This document shows, in pieces, positions 14,432 through 22,303 of a stretch of DNA of 64,000 bases; position 1 is the first letter of the stretch; the number at the start of each line of letters is the position of its first letter. Under the pieces are notes generated by a model. That model had not been told where the DNA came from and ran no database searches. It saw nothing but the letters and a program-made list of their open reading frames with translations. Origin of the DNA: Corynebacterium senegalense (GTDB taxonomy: Bacteria > Actinomycetota > Actinomycetes > Mycobacteriales > Mycobacteriaceae). The position numbers and the translations under genes were made by a program. The stretch lies in contig NZ_LS990887.1 of the NCBI RefSeq assembly GCF_900411315.1, forward strand, positions 378,224 through 442,223, written 5' to 3'.

Positions 14432-17377
14432 TTACGTCGTTACTCGCCACCTGATGGTGAACAACTCTGTTTCCGTCCGCTTACCTCGTAGCGACTGTTT
14501 AATCAGAATAAGTAGGTCGTCGACATTGTCGCGTAGGTCTCGCTTCTCTTTTCGATATCGGTCTTCGATCGCATCGATATCCTCATCGAGGTTGCGGGCT
14601 TTCTTCTTGAATCTGAGCTGCTCCATTGGATCGTCGGCCCGGCTGGCTTGCTTCCGCAGCTCTTTCCGTTTCTTCTCTAGTTCTCGAATTGCTTTTCTGC
14701 GCTCCGTATCCAGGTCAAGGATCCGGCTTTCCAGTAACTCCTCCTGCTGGTTGTAATACCTTGAATTACGGTGCTGAACTTCCTTTTCCAGCACAACTTT
14801 CTGCTGCTTCAGTGCGCCCTCGAATAACTCGTTGTCAATCGATATGCCATCATCAGCTTGATCTATTACCCGGAGGTCCATCATCTCGGCGATATCTTCC
14901 TCGTTCAGAAGTTCGCCACCATCAGTCACGCCTGCAGACAACAGGTAGCTCTCAGAAATGTCACTGTCGCTGGCCTTCATCTTGAACGTCAGGCTGCGAA
15001 CCGTCAGTGACCCGGATTGGCCCACCAATTCCTTCATCCGGGAGCTGACACGATCGGACTTGTTGATATCAAAGATAAGAGTCTGCTGCGGCGTATCAGC
15101 GTTCATCGCACCGTTAATGACGTGCTTCGCTAGATCGCTGCTATAGCGGTACTGCCGGGAGTGTTCGGTCGGTGATGACTTGAAATGGTAACGCCCAGTT
15201 GCGATCCCCTCGGCTGGTGCAGTGTGCAGGACGAAATTACGACCATCGCCGTCAAACTCCGCCAGGCCTTGCAGGCGGTTGATTGTCAACAGGAGCAACA
15301 ATTGCTCGAACTTGTTCAGCACTTCGCCGGACTGCTTGTCATATGATTTCAGCCGGTCGCGGACGGAGGGGTCGAGATTGTCGAAAACCTTGGCCCTGGC
15401 TTCCGCCATATCCTTACTGACCGTGTCGGCGTACTTTTCTTCCAGCTCCTTAAAGGCCTGGTTGATCTCGTCGGCCGTCCGGTAGCTGTCGTAGATCTGG
15501 GCGATCTCTTGGGCAAAGTCAAAGCCACTCTCAATCCGCCCCAGAACCTCATCGCTGGCACCAAAGACGCTATCGAAGAGATGAAACTTGTTCTGAAGCA
15601 GCTCCAGGATCCGAGCTTCAGCCGCATTACCTTCGTTGAAGAAGTTGACAATCACAACGTCGTATTTTTGGCCGAAACGGTGGATACGACCAATGCGTTG
15701 CTCAACACGCTGCGGATTCCACGGCAGGTCGTAGTTGATCAACATCGAGCAAAACTGCAGGTTAATACCTTCAGAGGCTGCTTCCGTAGCGATCATTATC
15801 GAACCCGAGTCGCGGAAGTAGTCAACCAAAGCTTTGCGCCGGTCTGCTGAAGGATTGCCGGTTATGACGTCGCTACCAGCATTCTCGTCCAGCCACTGCC
15901 GATAAATCTTGGTCGCCTCGGGCGAATCGTTCTGGCCGTTGAAAAGTACTAACCCATCGCCATGCCCCGCTTGACGAAGTGTTTCTGCCAAGAAATGTTG
16001 GGTATCGGTGTACTCAGTGAAAATGATGGCTTTTTCTGGAGCTCCGATCTCGCGAAGGCGGGCAAAACCTCTCTCTATAGCTTCGCCAAGCTTCAGCGAT
16101 TTTTGGTTCTGATGAATTGACTCTGCTAGAGCAGCAAAGTCATTTAGTTCGTCAATCTCAAGCTGTATTTGTTCACGAATTTCTGGAGCAGACCAGTCAT
16201 CGTACGGTTCAAGGCTATTGCCAAACGACTCGTAAGCTGATTGCTCTTCATCCAGAATGTCGCTGTCGAAGTCGAACAATGGCAGACGATCGCCGCGTCG
16301 ACCTCCCATGGCCAATTCCTCGGCCAGACGGTTTGCCGTCTTCCTGAGGGTGATTCCAACGGCGTAGGAGGACGAACCAAGCCGCTTGCGAATCACCTGC
16401 GAGGAAAGGGCCCGTTGGGAATTGTTAAAAGCGTAAAGGGTTTCGCGTTGGAGGTAGCTATTGACTAGGTCATACAGCTCCATTTCAGCCTTTGACGGCT
16501 GGAATGTGACCGTCAGCGGGTCTCGCTTAGTGAAGCGAATGTATTTTTCGGCGTCCCGGCGCAACGTCCTCTTGGTAAAGTGACCGACACGTTCTGCGAG
16601 ATCATTGGTGCTAAACCCGACGCCACCGGACTTCACATACCGTTCCCGAAAAACATCCAACGACCGGAAATACTCCGAATCAAATGTGGAAACCAGACCA
16701 TAAATTTCTTCGAGCCGGTTCTGAAGTGGAGTTGCTGTCAGTAGAACAATCTTGCTTGCCCCGTCAAACACGTTGCCAACTGACGAAGCCACCTTCGCTT
16801 GAGCTTGTCCCCTATAGAAATTTCGCAGTCGATGCGCTTCATCGGCAACCACCAGGTCCCAGGCCCGCACCAAATCGGCCTTATTCTGCTGCACAAACTC
16901 GTAGGAGGCGATCAATACCTGCCCTGCGCCTTGACCAGCGAGCAGTGACACTTTGGACTGAGAATCGAGCAACTCGGATGGAATCAGAAACTTTTCGTAA
17001 AGCTCCTGCTTCCACTGCTGACGAAGACTAGCTGGCGCAATGATCAGGATTCGGCGTTTACGCTCCGCCCAATACTGAGTAATGACAATGCCAGCCTCAA
17101 TCGTCTTACCGAGACCAACCTCGTCCGCCAAAATGACGCCGCGAGTGGCATTTCCCTTCAGCGCAAATAAGGCAGCATCAATCTGATGCGGCTTCGGCTC
17201 CACTTGGGCATCAAAGAGAAGCCCTGCAAGTTTGCCAACATGGTCGTTGGCGTAGCTTCGCTCCAGCTCTTTTGCAAAGTATTTTGCTTGATGATTCGAA
17301 AGGTGAGCACCGAATGCCACTCTCGAGTTATCAGGGCTTCCAACTGCCGATTGCGGCTGATCAGGATTGTCAGACAT
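14432..17377 (-). CDS. SNF2-family helicase/translocase of the type III R-M operon
   Basis: A 981-residue SF2 ATPase of the SNF2/RapA type: motif I LADEVGLGKTIEAGI (Walker GLGKT at 88-92), DEAH at 179-182 (VVADEAHRLRN), TATPLQNRLEE (motif III) and, in the C-terminal lobe, IATEAASEGINLQF and QRVEQRIGRIHRFGQ (motifs V-VI). Residues about 830-950 form a charged coiled coil (ERRKAIRELEKKRKELRK and following). It is the first gene of a co-directional trio with mod (about 30 bp away) and res. GAGGAG precedes the ATG. Such helicases often accompany R-M and DISARM-like systems, but drmA, drmB and drmC are absent here. Its role is inferred. Confidence 0.85.
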   Translation of the reverse strand: MSDNPDQPQSAVGSPDNSRVAFGAHLSNHQAKYFAKELERSYANDHVGKLAGLLFDAQVEPKPHQIDAALFALKGNATRGVILADEVGLGKTIEAGIVITQYWAERKRRILIIAPASLRQQWKQELYEKFLIPSELLDSQSKVSLLAGQGAGQVLIASYEFVQQNKADLVRAWDLVVADEAHRLRNFYRGQAQAKVASSVGNVFDGASKIVLLTATPLQNRLEEIYGLVSTFDSEYFRSLDVFRERYVKSGGVGFSTNDLAERVGHFTKRTLRRDAEKYIRFTKRDPLTVTFQPSKAEMELYDLVNSYLQRETLYAFNNSQRALSSQVIRKRLGSSSYAVGITLRKTANRLAEELAMGGRRGDRLPLFDFDSDILDEEQSAYESFGNSLEPYDDWSAPEIREQIQLEIDELNDFAALAESIHQNQKSLKLGEAIERGFARLREIGAPEKAIIFTEYTDTQHFLAETLRQAGHGDGLVLFNGQNDSPEATKIYRQWLDENAGSDVITGNPSADRRKALVDYFRDSGSIMIATEAASEGINLQFCSMLINYDLPWNPQRVEQRIGRIHRFGQKYDVVIVNFFNEGNAAEARILELLQNKFHLFDSVFGASDEVLGRIESGFDFAQEIAQIYDSYRTADEINQAFKELEEKYADTVSKDMAEARAKVFDNLDPSVRDRLKSYDKQSGEVLNKFEQLLLLLTINRLQGLAEFDGDGRNFVLHTAPAEGIATGRYHFKSSPTEHSRQYRYSSDLAKHVINGAMNADTPQQTLIFDINKSDRVSSRMKELVGQSGSLTVRSLTFKMKASDSDISESYLLSAGVTDGGELLNEEDIAEMMDLRVIDQADDGISIDNELFEGALKQQKVVLEKEVQHRNSRYYNQQEELLESRILDLDTERRKAIRELEKKRKELRKQASRADDPMEQLRFKKKARNLDEDIDAIEDRYRKEKRDLRDNVDDLLILIKQSLRGKRTETELFTIRWRVTT

Positions 17378-17884
17378 ATGCTCCTCACAGTGACCACCGT
17401 CACTTGATTACAACCCCGTGATTATACCGCAGACCGGTCGCCTGGTGAGCAGAACAGCGGGCGCGACCACCAAGAATATGCAAACCCGAGATTCTGCTCC
17501 ACCATCCTGCCCCCCGGTGCCTGCGAGCTTATGTTCGAGCCACACGCCTCCGGCTACCAATTCCAGGAGCGGGACACCTCCGCCGGCCTGGCTTAGCGGC
17601 GAACCTCATGATCCAAAGCCGGTTAAGGACCCGCGCGGCAACCAATTGGCCACGCATTCAACGCGACTTCCCTCCATCCATAGCTATATTCGCTACAACG
17701 AGCCTGGTCGGCACACCCACGAGTATTCCAACGAATGGGCTCCCTCCATGCGGGCCACCAACACCGATTACTGCATCCTGGACCACCCAGTCCAACCCAA
17801 TCCGAACCACGACCCCGGGCAGGTTAAAGATGTAACCCCAAATTGTGATCCTTACCCCGTCGCACCGGTGGGGCGCCGACAAGC
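17378..17884. other. Non-coding island margin, no supportable gene
   Basis: About 500 bp of intermediate G+C separate the SNF2 gene from the tRNA block. A 186-codon open frame at 17418-17978 is Pro/Ser/Thr-rich, runs antisense through the tRNA-Glu gene and has no ribosome site or recognisable domain, so I do not call it. The segment presumably holds the promoter of the helicase operon and the edge of the transferred island; I see no integrase, tRNA fragment or direct repeat. Confidence 0.5.
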
Positions 17885-17915
17885 AAAAAGCAGCCGGTGG
17901 AAACCACCGACTGCT
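17885..17915 (-). terminator. Rho-independent terminator of tRNA-Gln/tRNA-Glu
   Basis: Stem AGCAG + CGGTGG / CCACCG + CTGCT with one internal mismatch and an AAA loop, followed on the minus strand by five T residues (17885-17889). It sits just past tRNA-Glu and resembles the terminator at 761-795. Confidence 0.8.
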
Positions 17916-17924
17916 TTCATGTTG

Positions 17925-17997
17925 TACCCCGTACGGGATTTGAACCCGTGTTACCGCCGTGAGAGGGCGACGTCCTAGGCCACTAGACGAACGGGGC
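17925..17997 (-). tRNA. tRNA-Glu (anticodon CTC), second copy
   Basis: Same 73-nt cloverleaf as the gene at 804-876, with acceptor GCCCCGT, anticodon CTC and T-loop TTCGAAT; the only difference is one base in the D region. It lies 24 bp downstream of tRNA-Gln and is probably co-transcribed with it. Confidence 0.95.
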
Positions 17998-18021
17998 AAG
18001 GACTAGCAGATTGCTCTGCAG

Positions 18022-18093
18022 CTGGCCTACCTGGACTCGAACCAAGAATGACGGTACCAGAAACCGTTGTGTTGCCAATTACACCATAGGCCA
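18022..18093 (-). tRNA. tRNA-Gln (anticodon CTG)
   Basis: The 72-nt gene has acceptor TGGCCTA / TAGGCCA, anticodon stem ACGGT/ACCGT with loop TTCTGGT (anticodon CTG), T-loop TTCGAGT and discriminator G. The U1-A72 first pair is typical of bacterial tRNA-Gln. No glutaminyl-tRNA synthetase is seen; gltX next door and gatA, gatB and gatC in the window fit charging by the transamidation route. Confidence 0.95.
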
Positions 18094-18158
18094 TCGTTTT
18101 CCAGATCCCGCGGCCCGGGCTTTTCGGCCCGAGCTGCTCTCTCTGAACAACGTGGATT

Positions 18159-18188
18159 ACTATAACCATCAAGCTGGCACGGTAACAA
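18159..18188 (-). promoter_or_regulatory. Putative promoter of the tRNA-Gln/tRNA-Glu unit
   Basis: Minus-strand TTGTTA (18183-18188) and TATAGT (18159-18164) are separated by 18 nt. The -35 region is preceded by GGCGAT exactly as upstream of the first tRNA-Glu. Transcription would begin about 60 nt before tRNA-Gln. Confidence 0.55.
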
Positions 18189-18238
18189 ATCGCCAGCTCA
18201 GCGGCGGAAATCCGGGACGCGGAATGACACGCTCGTAA

Positions 18239-19738
18239 CTACTCCGCGACAGCGAAAGGCGTGACCGCCCGAGCCGCGCGCAGCCGGGCCAGGGTGGAGT
18301 CCCTGCCCAGCAGCTCCAAGGACTCGAACAGCGGCGGGGAGACGGCCTCGCCCGAAATGCCCACGCGCAGGGCGCCGAAGGCGGTGCGGGGCTTCAGGCC
18401 GAGGTCCTCGATGAGCGCCTTGTTCAGCGCGGCCTCGATGGTCGCGGTGGCCCACTCCCCCTCGCCGAGCGCTTCCAGCGCGGCGATGCCGGCGTCGAGA
18501 GGCTGGATGGCGGCCTCCTTGAGGTTCTTGCGGGCCGCCTTCTCGTTGAGCTCGAGGTCCGCGTCGGCGGTGACGAGGAACTTGAGCAGGCCGTAGGCGT
18601 CGGAAAGTACCTTGATGCGCGTCTGCACCAGGTCGGCGGCGACGGCGAACTTGTCCGCCGGGTAGTCCGCCGGGAAGTCGGTGAACTCGGTGAGATAATC
18701 GCGCAGGCGGGAGGCGAAGTCGGCGGGCTCGAGGAGCCGGATGTGGTCGGCGTTGATCGCCTCCAGCTTCTTCTGGTCGAAGCGGGCGGGGTTGCCGAGC
18801 ACGTCGGAGACGTCGAAGGCCGCGACGAGCTCGTCGACGGAGAAGATGTCCTTGTCCGCGGACAGCGACCAGCCCAGCAGGGCGAGGTAGTTGATCATGC
18901 CCTCGGGGATGATGCCGTTGTCCCGGTGGTTGAACAGGTTGGACTCGGGGTCGCGCTTGGACAGCTTCTTGTTGCCCTGGCCCATCACGAAGGGCAGATG
19001 GCCGAACTCCGGGGTGAAGTCGGTGATCCCGATGCGCTGCAGCGCCGCGTACATCGCCAGCTGGCGCGGGGTCGAAGACAGCAGATCCTCGCCGCGCAGC
19101 ACGTGCGTGATCTGCATGAGCGCGTCGTCCACCGGGTTGACCAGGGTGTACAGGGGCGCGCCGTTGGAGCGTGCCACCACGTAGTCGGGCTGAGTCTCGG
19201 ACTTGAAGGTCACCTCGCCGCGCACCAGGTCGGTCCAGGTCCAGTCCTGGTCGGGCATACGCAGACGCCAGACGGGCTTGCGGCCCTCGGCCTCGAAGGC
19301 GGCGATTTGGGCGTCGGAAAGCTCGCGGTCGAAGTTGTCGTAGCCGAGCTGCGGGTCGCGGCCCGCGGCCTTGTGACGCTCCTGCACCTCCTCGTTGGTG
19401 GAGTAGGACGGGTAGACCTCGCCGGTCTCGATGAGCTTGTTCAGCACGTCCTTATAGATGTCCATGCGCTGCGACTGGCGGTAGGGCTCGTGCGGGCCGC
19501 CCTTGAGCACGCCCTCGTCCCAGTCGAGGCCGAGCCAGGTCAGCGAGTCGATGATCGCCTGGTAGGACTCCTCGGAGTCGCGGGCAGCGTCGGTGTCCTC
19601 GATGCGGAAGACGAGGGTTCCGCCGGAGTGGCGGGCCTGCGCCCAGTTGAACAGGGCGGTGCGGACCATGCCGACGTGGGGGGTGCCGGTCGGAGAGGGG
19701 CAGAAACGAACGCGCATCGCGTGTGGGGCTTCAGTCAT
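18239..19738 (-). CDS. gltX: Glutamyl-tRNA synthetase
   Basis: Class I synthetase of 499 residues. The HIGH-type motif lies in [20 protein letters not shown] and the KMSKS-type motif is KLSKRD. It charges tRNA-Glu, and in bacteria lacking GlnRS also mischarges tRNA-Gln with Glu for GatCAB; the tRNA genes for both lie directly downstream. The ATG at 19738 ([12 protein letters not shown]) is preferred; ATGs at 19747 and 19720 are alternatives. It is divergent from the isochorismate synthase gene, with 72 bp between starts. Confidence 0.95.
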   Translation of the reverse strand: MTEAPHAMRVRFCPSPTGTPHVGMVRTALFNWAQARHSGGTLVFRIEDTDAARDSEESYQAIIDSLTWLGLDWDEGVLKGGPHEPYRQSQRMDIYKDVLNKLIETGEVYPSYSTNEEVQERHKAAGRDPQLGYDNFDRELSDAQIAAFEAEGRKPVWRLRMPDQDWTWTDLVRGEVTFKSETQPDYVVARSNGAPLYTLVNPVDDALMQITHVLRGEDLLSSTPRQLAMYAALQRIGITDFTPEFGHLPFVMGQGNKKLSKRDPESNLFNHRDNGIIPEGMINYLALLGWSLSADKDIFSVDELVAAFDVSDVLGNPARFDQKKLEAINADHIRLLEPADFASRLRDYLTEFTDFPADYPADKFAVAADLVQTRIKVLSDAYGLLKFLVTADADLELNEKAARKNLKEAAIQPLDAGIAALEALGEGEWATATIEAALNKALIEDLGLKPRTAFGALRVGISGEAVSPPLFESLELLGRDSTLARLRAARAVTPFAVAE

Positions 19739-19810
19739 GGCCCCCATGCTACTTCCCCGGCGCGGCCCGGCCCCGGGCGGGCGGACGGGTAGCGGGTAAA
19801 CTGTCGCCCC

Positions 19811-20923
19811 ATGCGCGCGAACCGACCCTCGACCGCCCCGGACTTCCTGCTGTCCCGGGCGCACGGCTCCGTTCGCACCCAGGGCTGCCTCGCCACCTTC
19901 ACCGACCCCTGGCAGGCCGTCGACGCGCTCAAGTCCGGATCGGCGGAGATGGTCGTCGGGGCACTGCCTTTCGACGTCGACTCGCCCGCCGCCCTCACCG
20001 TGCCCGAGCGCATCATCCGCGAGGACGGGCCGCTGGAACCACCCGCCTACTACAGGCAGGGCCCGGGCGCACGGCTGTCCGCCAGAATCGCCGGGCTCGA
20101 CCCGGAGCCCGGCGAGCACCTGCGCAGGGTCGAGGCCGCGATCGGCACGATCCAGGCCTCGAAGCTGGAGAAGGTCGTCCTCGCCCGGGCGGTGGACATC
20201 GCCTTTGACCCGCCCGTCGATCCCCTGCTGGTGGCGGCCAGGCTGATCGACAACTCCTACAATAGGGACGGCTTCATCGCCGACCTCACCCCGGCGGGGC
20301 GCGCGGGCGCCATGCTCGTCGGGTCCTCTCCCGAGGTGCTGGTCAGGCGCTGCGGTCAGACCGTGTCGGCGTACCCGCTGGCGGGGTCGGCGCCGCGGGC
20401 GGTGGATCCGGGGGAGGACGCGGACGTCGCCAAGCGCTTGGCGGGCTCCGCCAAAGACCTCGACGAGCACGCGTTTGTGGTCGAGCACCTCCGGGAAAAG
20501 CTCGCGCCGCTGTGCTCGCGGCTGGAGATCCCGGCGACACCCGAGCTGACCAGGACCAACGAGATGTGGCACCTCGCAACCCCGATCGTCGGGACGCTGA
20601 AGGACCCGGCCACCTCGGCGCTCGAGCTGGCGCTGCAGGCCCACCCGACCCCCGCGATCTGCGGCACGCCGACGCACGCGGCGGAGGCGGTCATCGAGAC
20701 GGCGGAATCGGACCGCGGATTCTACGCCGGCGCCGTCGGCTACACGGACGCCGCCGGCGACGGCGAGTACATGGTGGCCATCCGCTGCGCCGAGGTCAAC
20801 GCGGAGGGCACGGCGGCGCGCGCGTGGGCGGGCGGCGGGCTCGTCGCAGACTCGGACCCGCAGGCCGAGCTCGACGAAACCACCGCCAAGCTGCGCACCA
20901 TCATGCGCGCCTTCGGGCTGTAG
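19811..20923 (+). CDS. Isochorismate synthase (MenF/EntC/DhbC-like)
   Basis: A chorismate-binding enzyme of 370 residues that isomerises chorismate to isochorismate, the entry to menaquinone or to a catechol siderophore. Family blocks are [66 protein letters not shown] and [12 protein letters not shown], which hold the Mg-binding acidic residues. No other menaquinone or siderophore gene is nearby, so the pathway is open. It is convergent with odx: the two stop codons abut at 20923/20924. Confidence 0.82.
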   Translation: MRANRPSTAPDFLLSRAHGSVRTQGCLATFTDPWQAVDALKSGSAEMVVGALPFDVDSPAALTVPERIIREDGPLEPPAYYRQGPGARLSARIAGLDPEPGEHLRRVEAAIGTIQASKLEKVVLARAVDIAFDPPVDPLLVAARLIDNSYNRDGFIADLTPAGRAGAMLVGSSPEVLVRRCGQTVSAYPLAGSAPRAVDPGEDADVAKRLAGSAKDLDEHAFVVEHLREKLAPLCSRLEIPATPELTRTNEMWHLATPIVGTLKDPATSALELALQAHPTPAICGTPTHAAEAVIETAESDRGFYAGAVGYTDAAGDGEYMVAIRCAEVNAEGTAARAWAGGGLVADSDPQAELDETTAKLRTIMRAFGL

Positions 20924-21715
20924 CTAGGCCCGCTCGATCGGGTTGCCAAGCTTGCCGATGCCCGGGATCTCCACCTCGATGTAGTCGCCCGGGACCATCT
21001 CCGCGGTGCCGGCCGGGGAGCCGGTGCAGATCACGTCGCCCGGCAGCAGGGTGAACGAAGCGGTGATGAACTCGATGATCTCGCCGAGGTTCATGATCAT
21101 CTGGTTCGAGTTGGAGTCCTGCTTGGTCTCGGTCACGCCGTCGTGGGTCAGGTGCGCCTTGATCGGGGTGTTGGAGAAGTCGAACTTGTCCAGGTCCGTC
21201 TCGATCCACGGGCCAAGCGGGCAGAATGTGTCGATGCCCTTCGCGCGGGCCCACTGCCCGTCGGCGAACTGCAGGTCGCGGGAGGAGACGTCGTTGACGA
21301 TGGTCACGCCGCGCACGACGGACTTCCAGTCCTCAGCCTTGACGTTCTTGCAGGGCACGCCGATGACCAGGGCCATCTCGCCCTCGAACTCGACCTTGGT
21401 GGCGAACTCGGGGATCTTGATGGGCGATTCGGGGCCGATCACGGCTGTCGGCGGCTTGATGAACAGCGTCGGCGGCAGGTGCTCGGCCGACTGCTTGAAC
21501 ACCTCGGCGACGTGGTCCGCGTAGTTGCGGCCGATGGCCACCACCTTCGACGGCAGCATCGGGGCGAGCAGGCGGACCTGCTCGAGCGGCCACTCCTTTC
21601 CGGTGTACTCGGGGTCGGTGAAGGGGGTGCCGGCGATCGCCTTCGCGGTGGTCCCCTCGTCGTCGATGACCGCGAAGGTCATCCCTTCAGGTGTAGCAAT
21701 TCGTCCAAAGCGCAT
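20924..21715 (-). CDS. odx: Fumarylacetoacetate-hydrolase-fold protein, probable oxaloacetate decarboxylase
   Basis: The 263-residue protein has the FAH C-terminal domain: VAIGRNYADHVAE, FIKPPTAVIGP, VEFEGEMALVIG (the metal-binding E-x-E) and GDVICTGSPAGTAEM. In C. glutamicum the gene at the corresponding place near gltX encodes the soluble, Mn-dependent oxaloacetate decarboxylase Odx, turning oxaloacetate to pyruvate and CO2. I assign that function by family and position; acylpyruvase activity is the main alternative. The ATG follows a short leader just upstream of the exonuclease gene end. Confidence 0.8.
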   Translation of the reverse strand: MRFGRIATPEGMTFAVIDDEGTTAKAIAGTPFTDPEYTGKEWPLEQVRLLAPMLPSKVVAIGRNYADHVAEVFKQSAEHLPPTLFIKPPTAVIGPESPIKIPEFATKVEFEGEMALVIGVPCKNVKAEDWKSVVRGVTIVNDVSSRDLQFADGQWARAKGIDTFCPLGPWIETDLDKFDFSNTPIKAHLTHDGVTETKQDSNSNQMIMNLGEIIEFITASFTLLPGDVICTGSPAGTAEMVPGDYIEVEIPGIGKLGNPIERA

Positions 21716-21736
21716 GTGGCACAGCTTACCTTGTCG

Positions 21737-22303
21737 CTACGGCTGCGAAGCGTTAAGCGCCAGGTAGAGCTCGGCGCAGGCGATGGCGTCGGAAAGCGCG
21801 TTGTGATTGCTGTACGACGGCAGGCCGTAGCGCTGCCGGACACGCGCCAGGCGCAGGTCCTCTCCGCGCGGGTAGGTACCCATGCGCTCCATGTGCCGCC
21901 GCTCGAGGACGAAGGTGTCCACGACCTCCCCCGCGGCGAAGCGGCGCGCCCGGCCGCGCGCCTTCTTGTAGGCGTGGCCGAGGAACCCCGTCTCCATCTG
22001 CGCGAAGTGCGCCAGCAGGCGGCGGCCCTCGAGGGCGGCGTCGACCTCGTCCAGGATCTCCGCGATGTCCACGCCGCGGGCGGCGATGTCGCCGTCGGTC
22101 ACGCCGTGCAGCGTGGCGGACTCCCCCACCTGCGCCCCGGCGACGAGGAAGTGCCGGGCCCCGGACAGCTCGATCACCCGGTTAGTCACGGGCACCCAGC
22201 CGATCGAGACCAGCTGGTCGCGCCCCGGTGTCAGTCCCGTGGTCTCGACGTCCACGGCGAGCAGGTGGGCGTCGAGAAGCGGGCGCGTCGGACGGCCGAA
22301 CAT
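21737..22303 (-). CDS. DEDDh 3'-5' exonuclease (DnaQ-like)
   Basis: A 188-residue stand-alone proofreading-type nuclease domain. ExoI is LLAVDVETTGL (catalytic Asp and Glu), the ExoII region contains LLAHFAQMETGFL, and ExoIII is NHNALSDAIACAELY with the His and Asp of the DEDDh class. It starts immediately after the stop of the DUF294 protein, which is a known pairing: cNMP/CBS/DUF294 proteins are commonly followed by an epsilon-like exonuclease. The substrate of the pair is unknown. Confidence 0.85.
   Translation of the reverse strand: MFGRPTRPLLDAHLLAVDVETTGLTPGRDQLVSIGWVPVTNRVIELSGARHFLVAGAQVGESATLHGVTDGDIAARGVDIAEILDEVDAALEGRRLLAHFAQMETGFLGHAYKKARGRARRFAAGEVVDTFVLERRHMERMGTYPRGEDLRLARVRQRYGLPSYSNHNALSDAIACAELYLALNASQP

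Noticed and set aside
9606-17377. DISARM system
   Set aside because: A SNF2 helicase and an adenine methylase are present, but drmA, drmB and drmC are missing, and the nuclease/helicase partner is a classical type III Res.
17418-17978. 186-codon open frame upstream of the tRNA block
   Set aside because: It runs through the tRNA-Glu gene, is Pro/Ser-rich, and lacks a ribosome site and any domain.
804-17997. Two near-identical tRNA-Glu genes as attL/attR of a 17-kb element
   Set aside because: Both are complete with own promoter and terminator, the interval is mostly core genes of host composition, and no integrase is present.
17658-17999. 113-codon frame beginning MPRSSSGLGRRPLTAVTRVQ
   Set aside because: This is the usual spurious translation of a tRNA gene.
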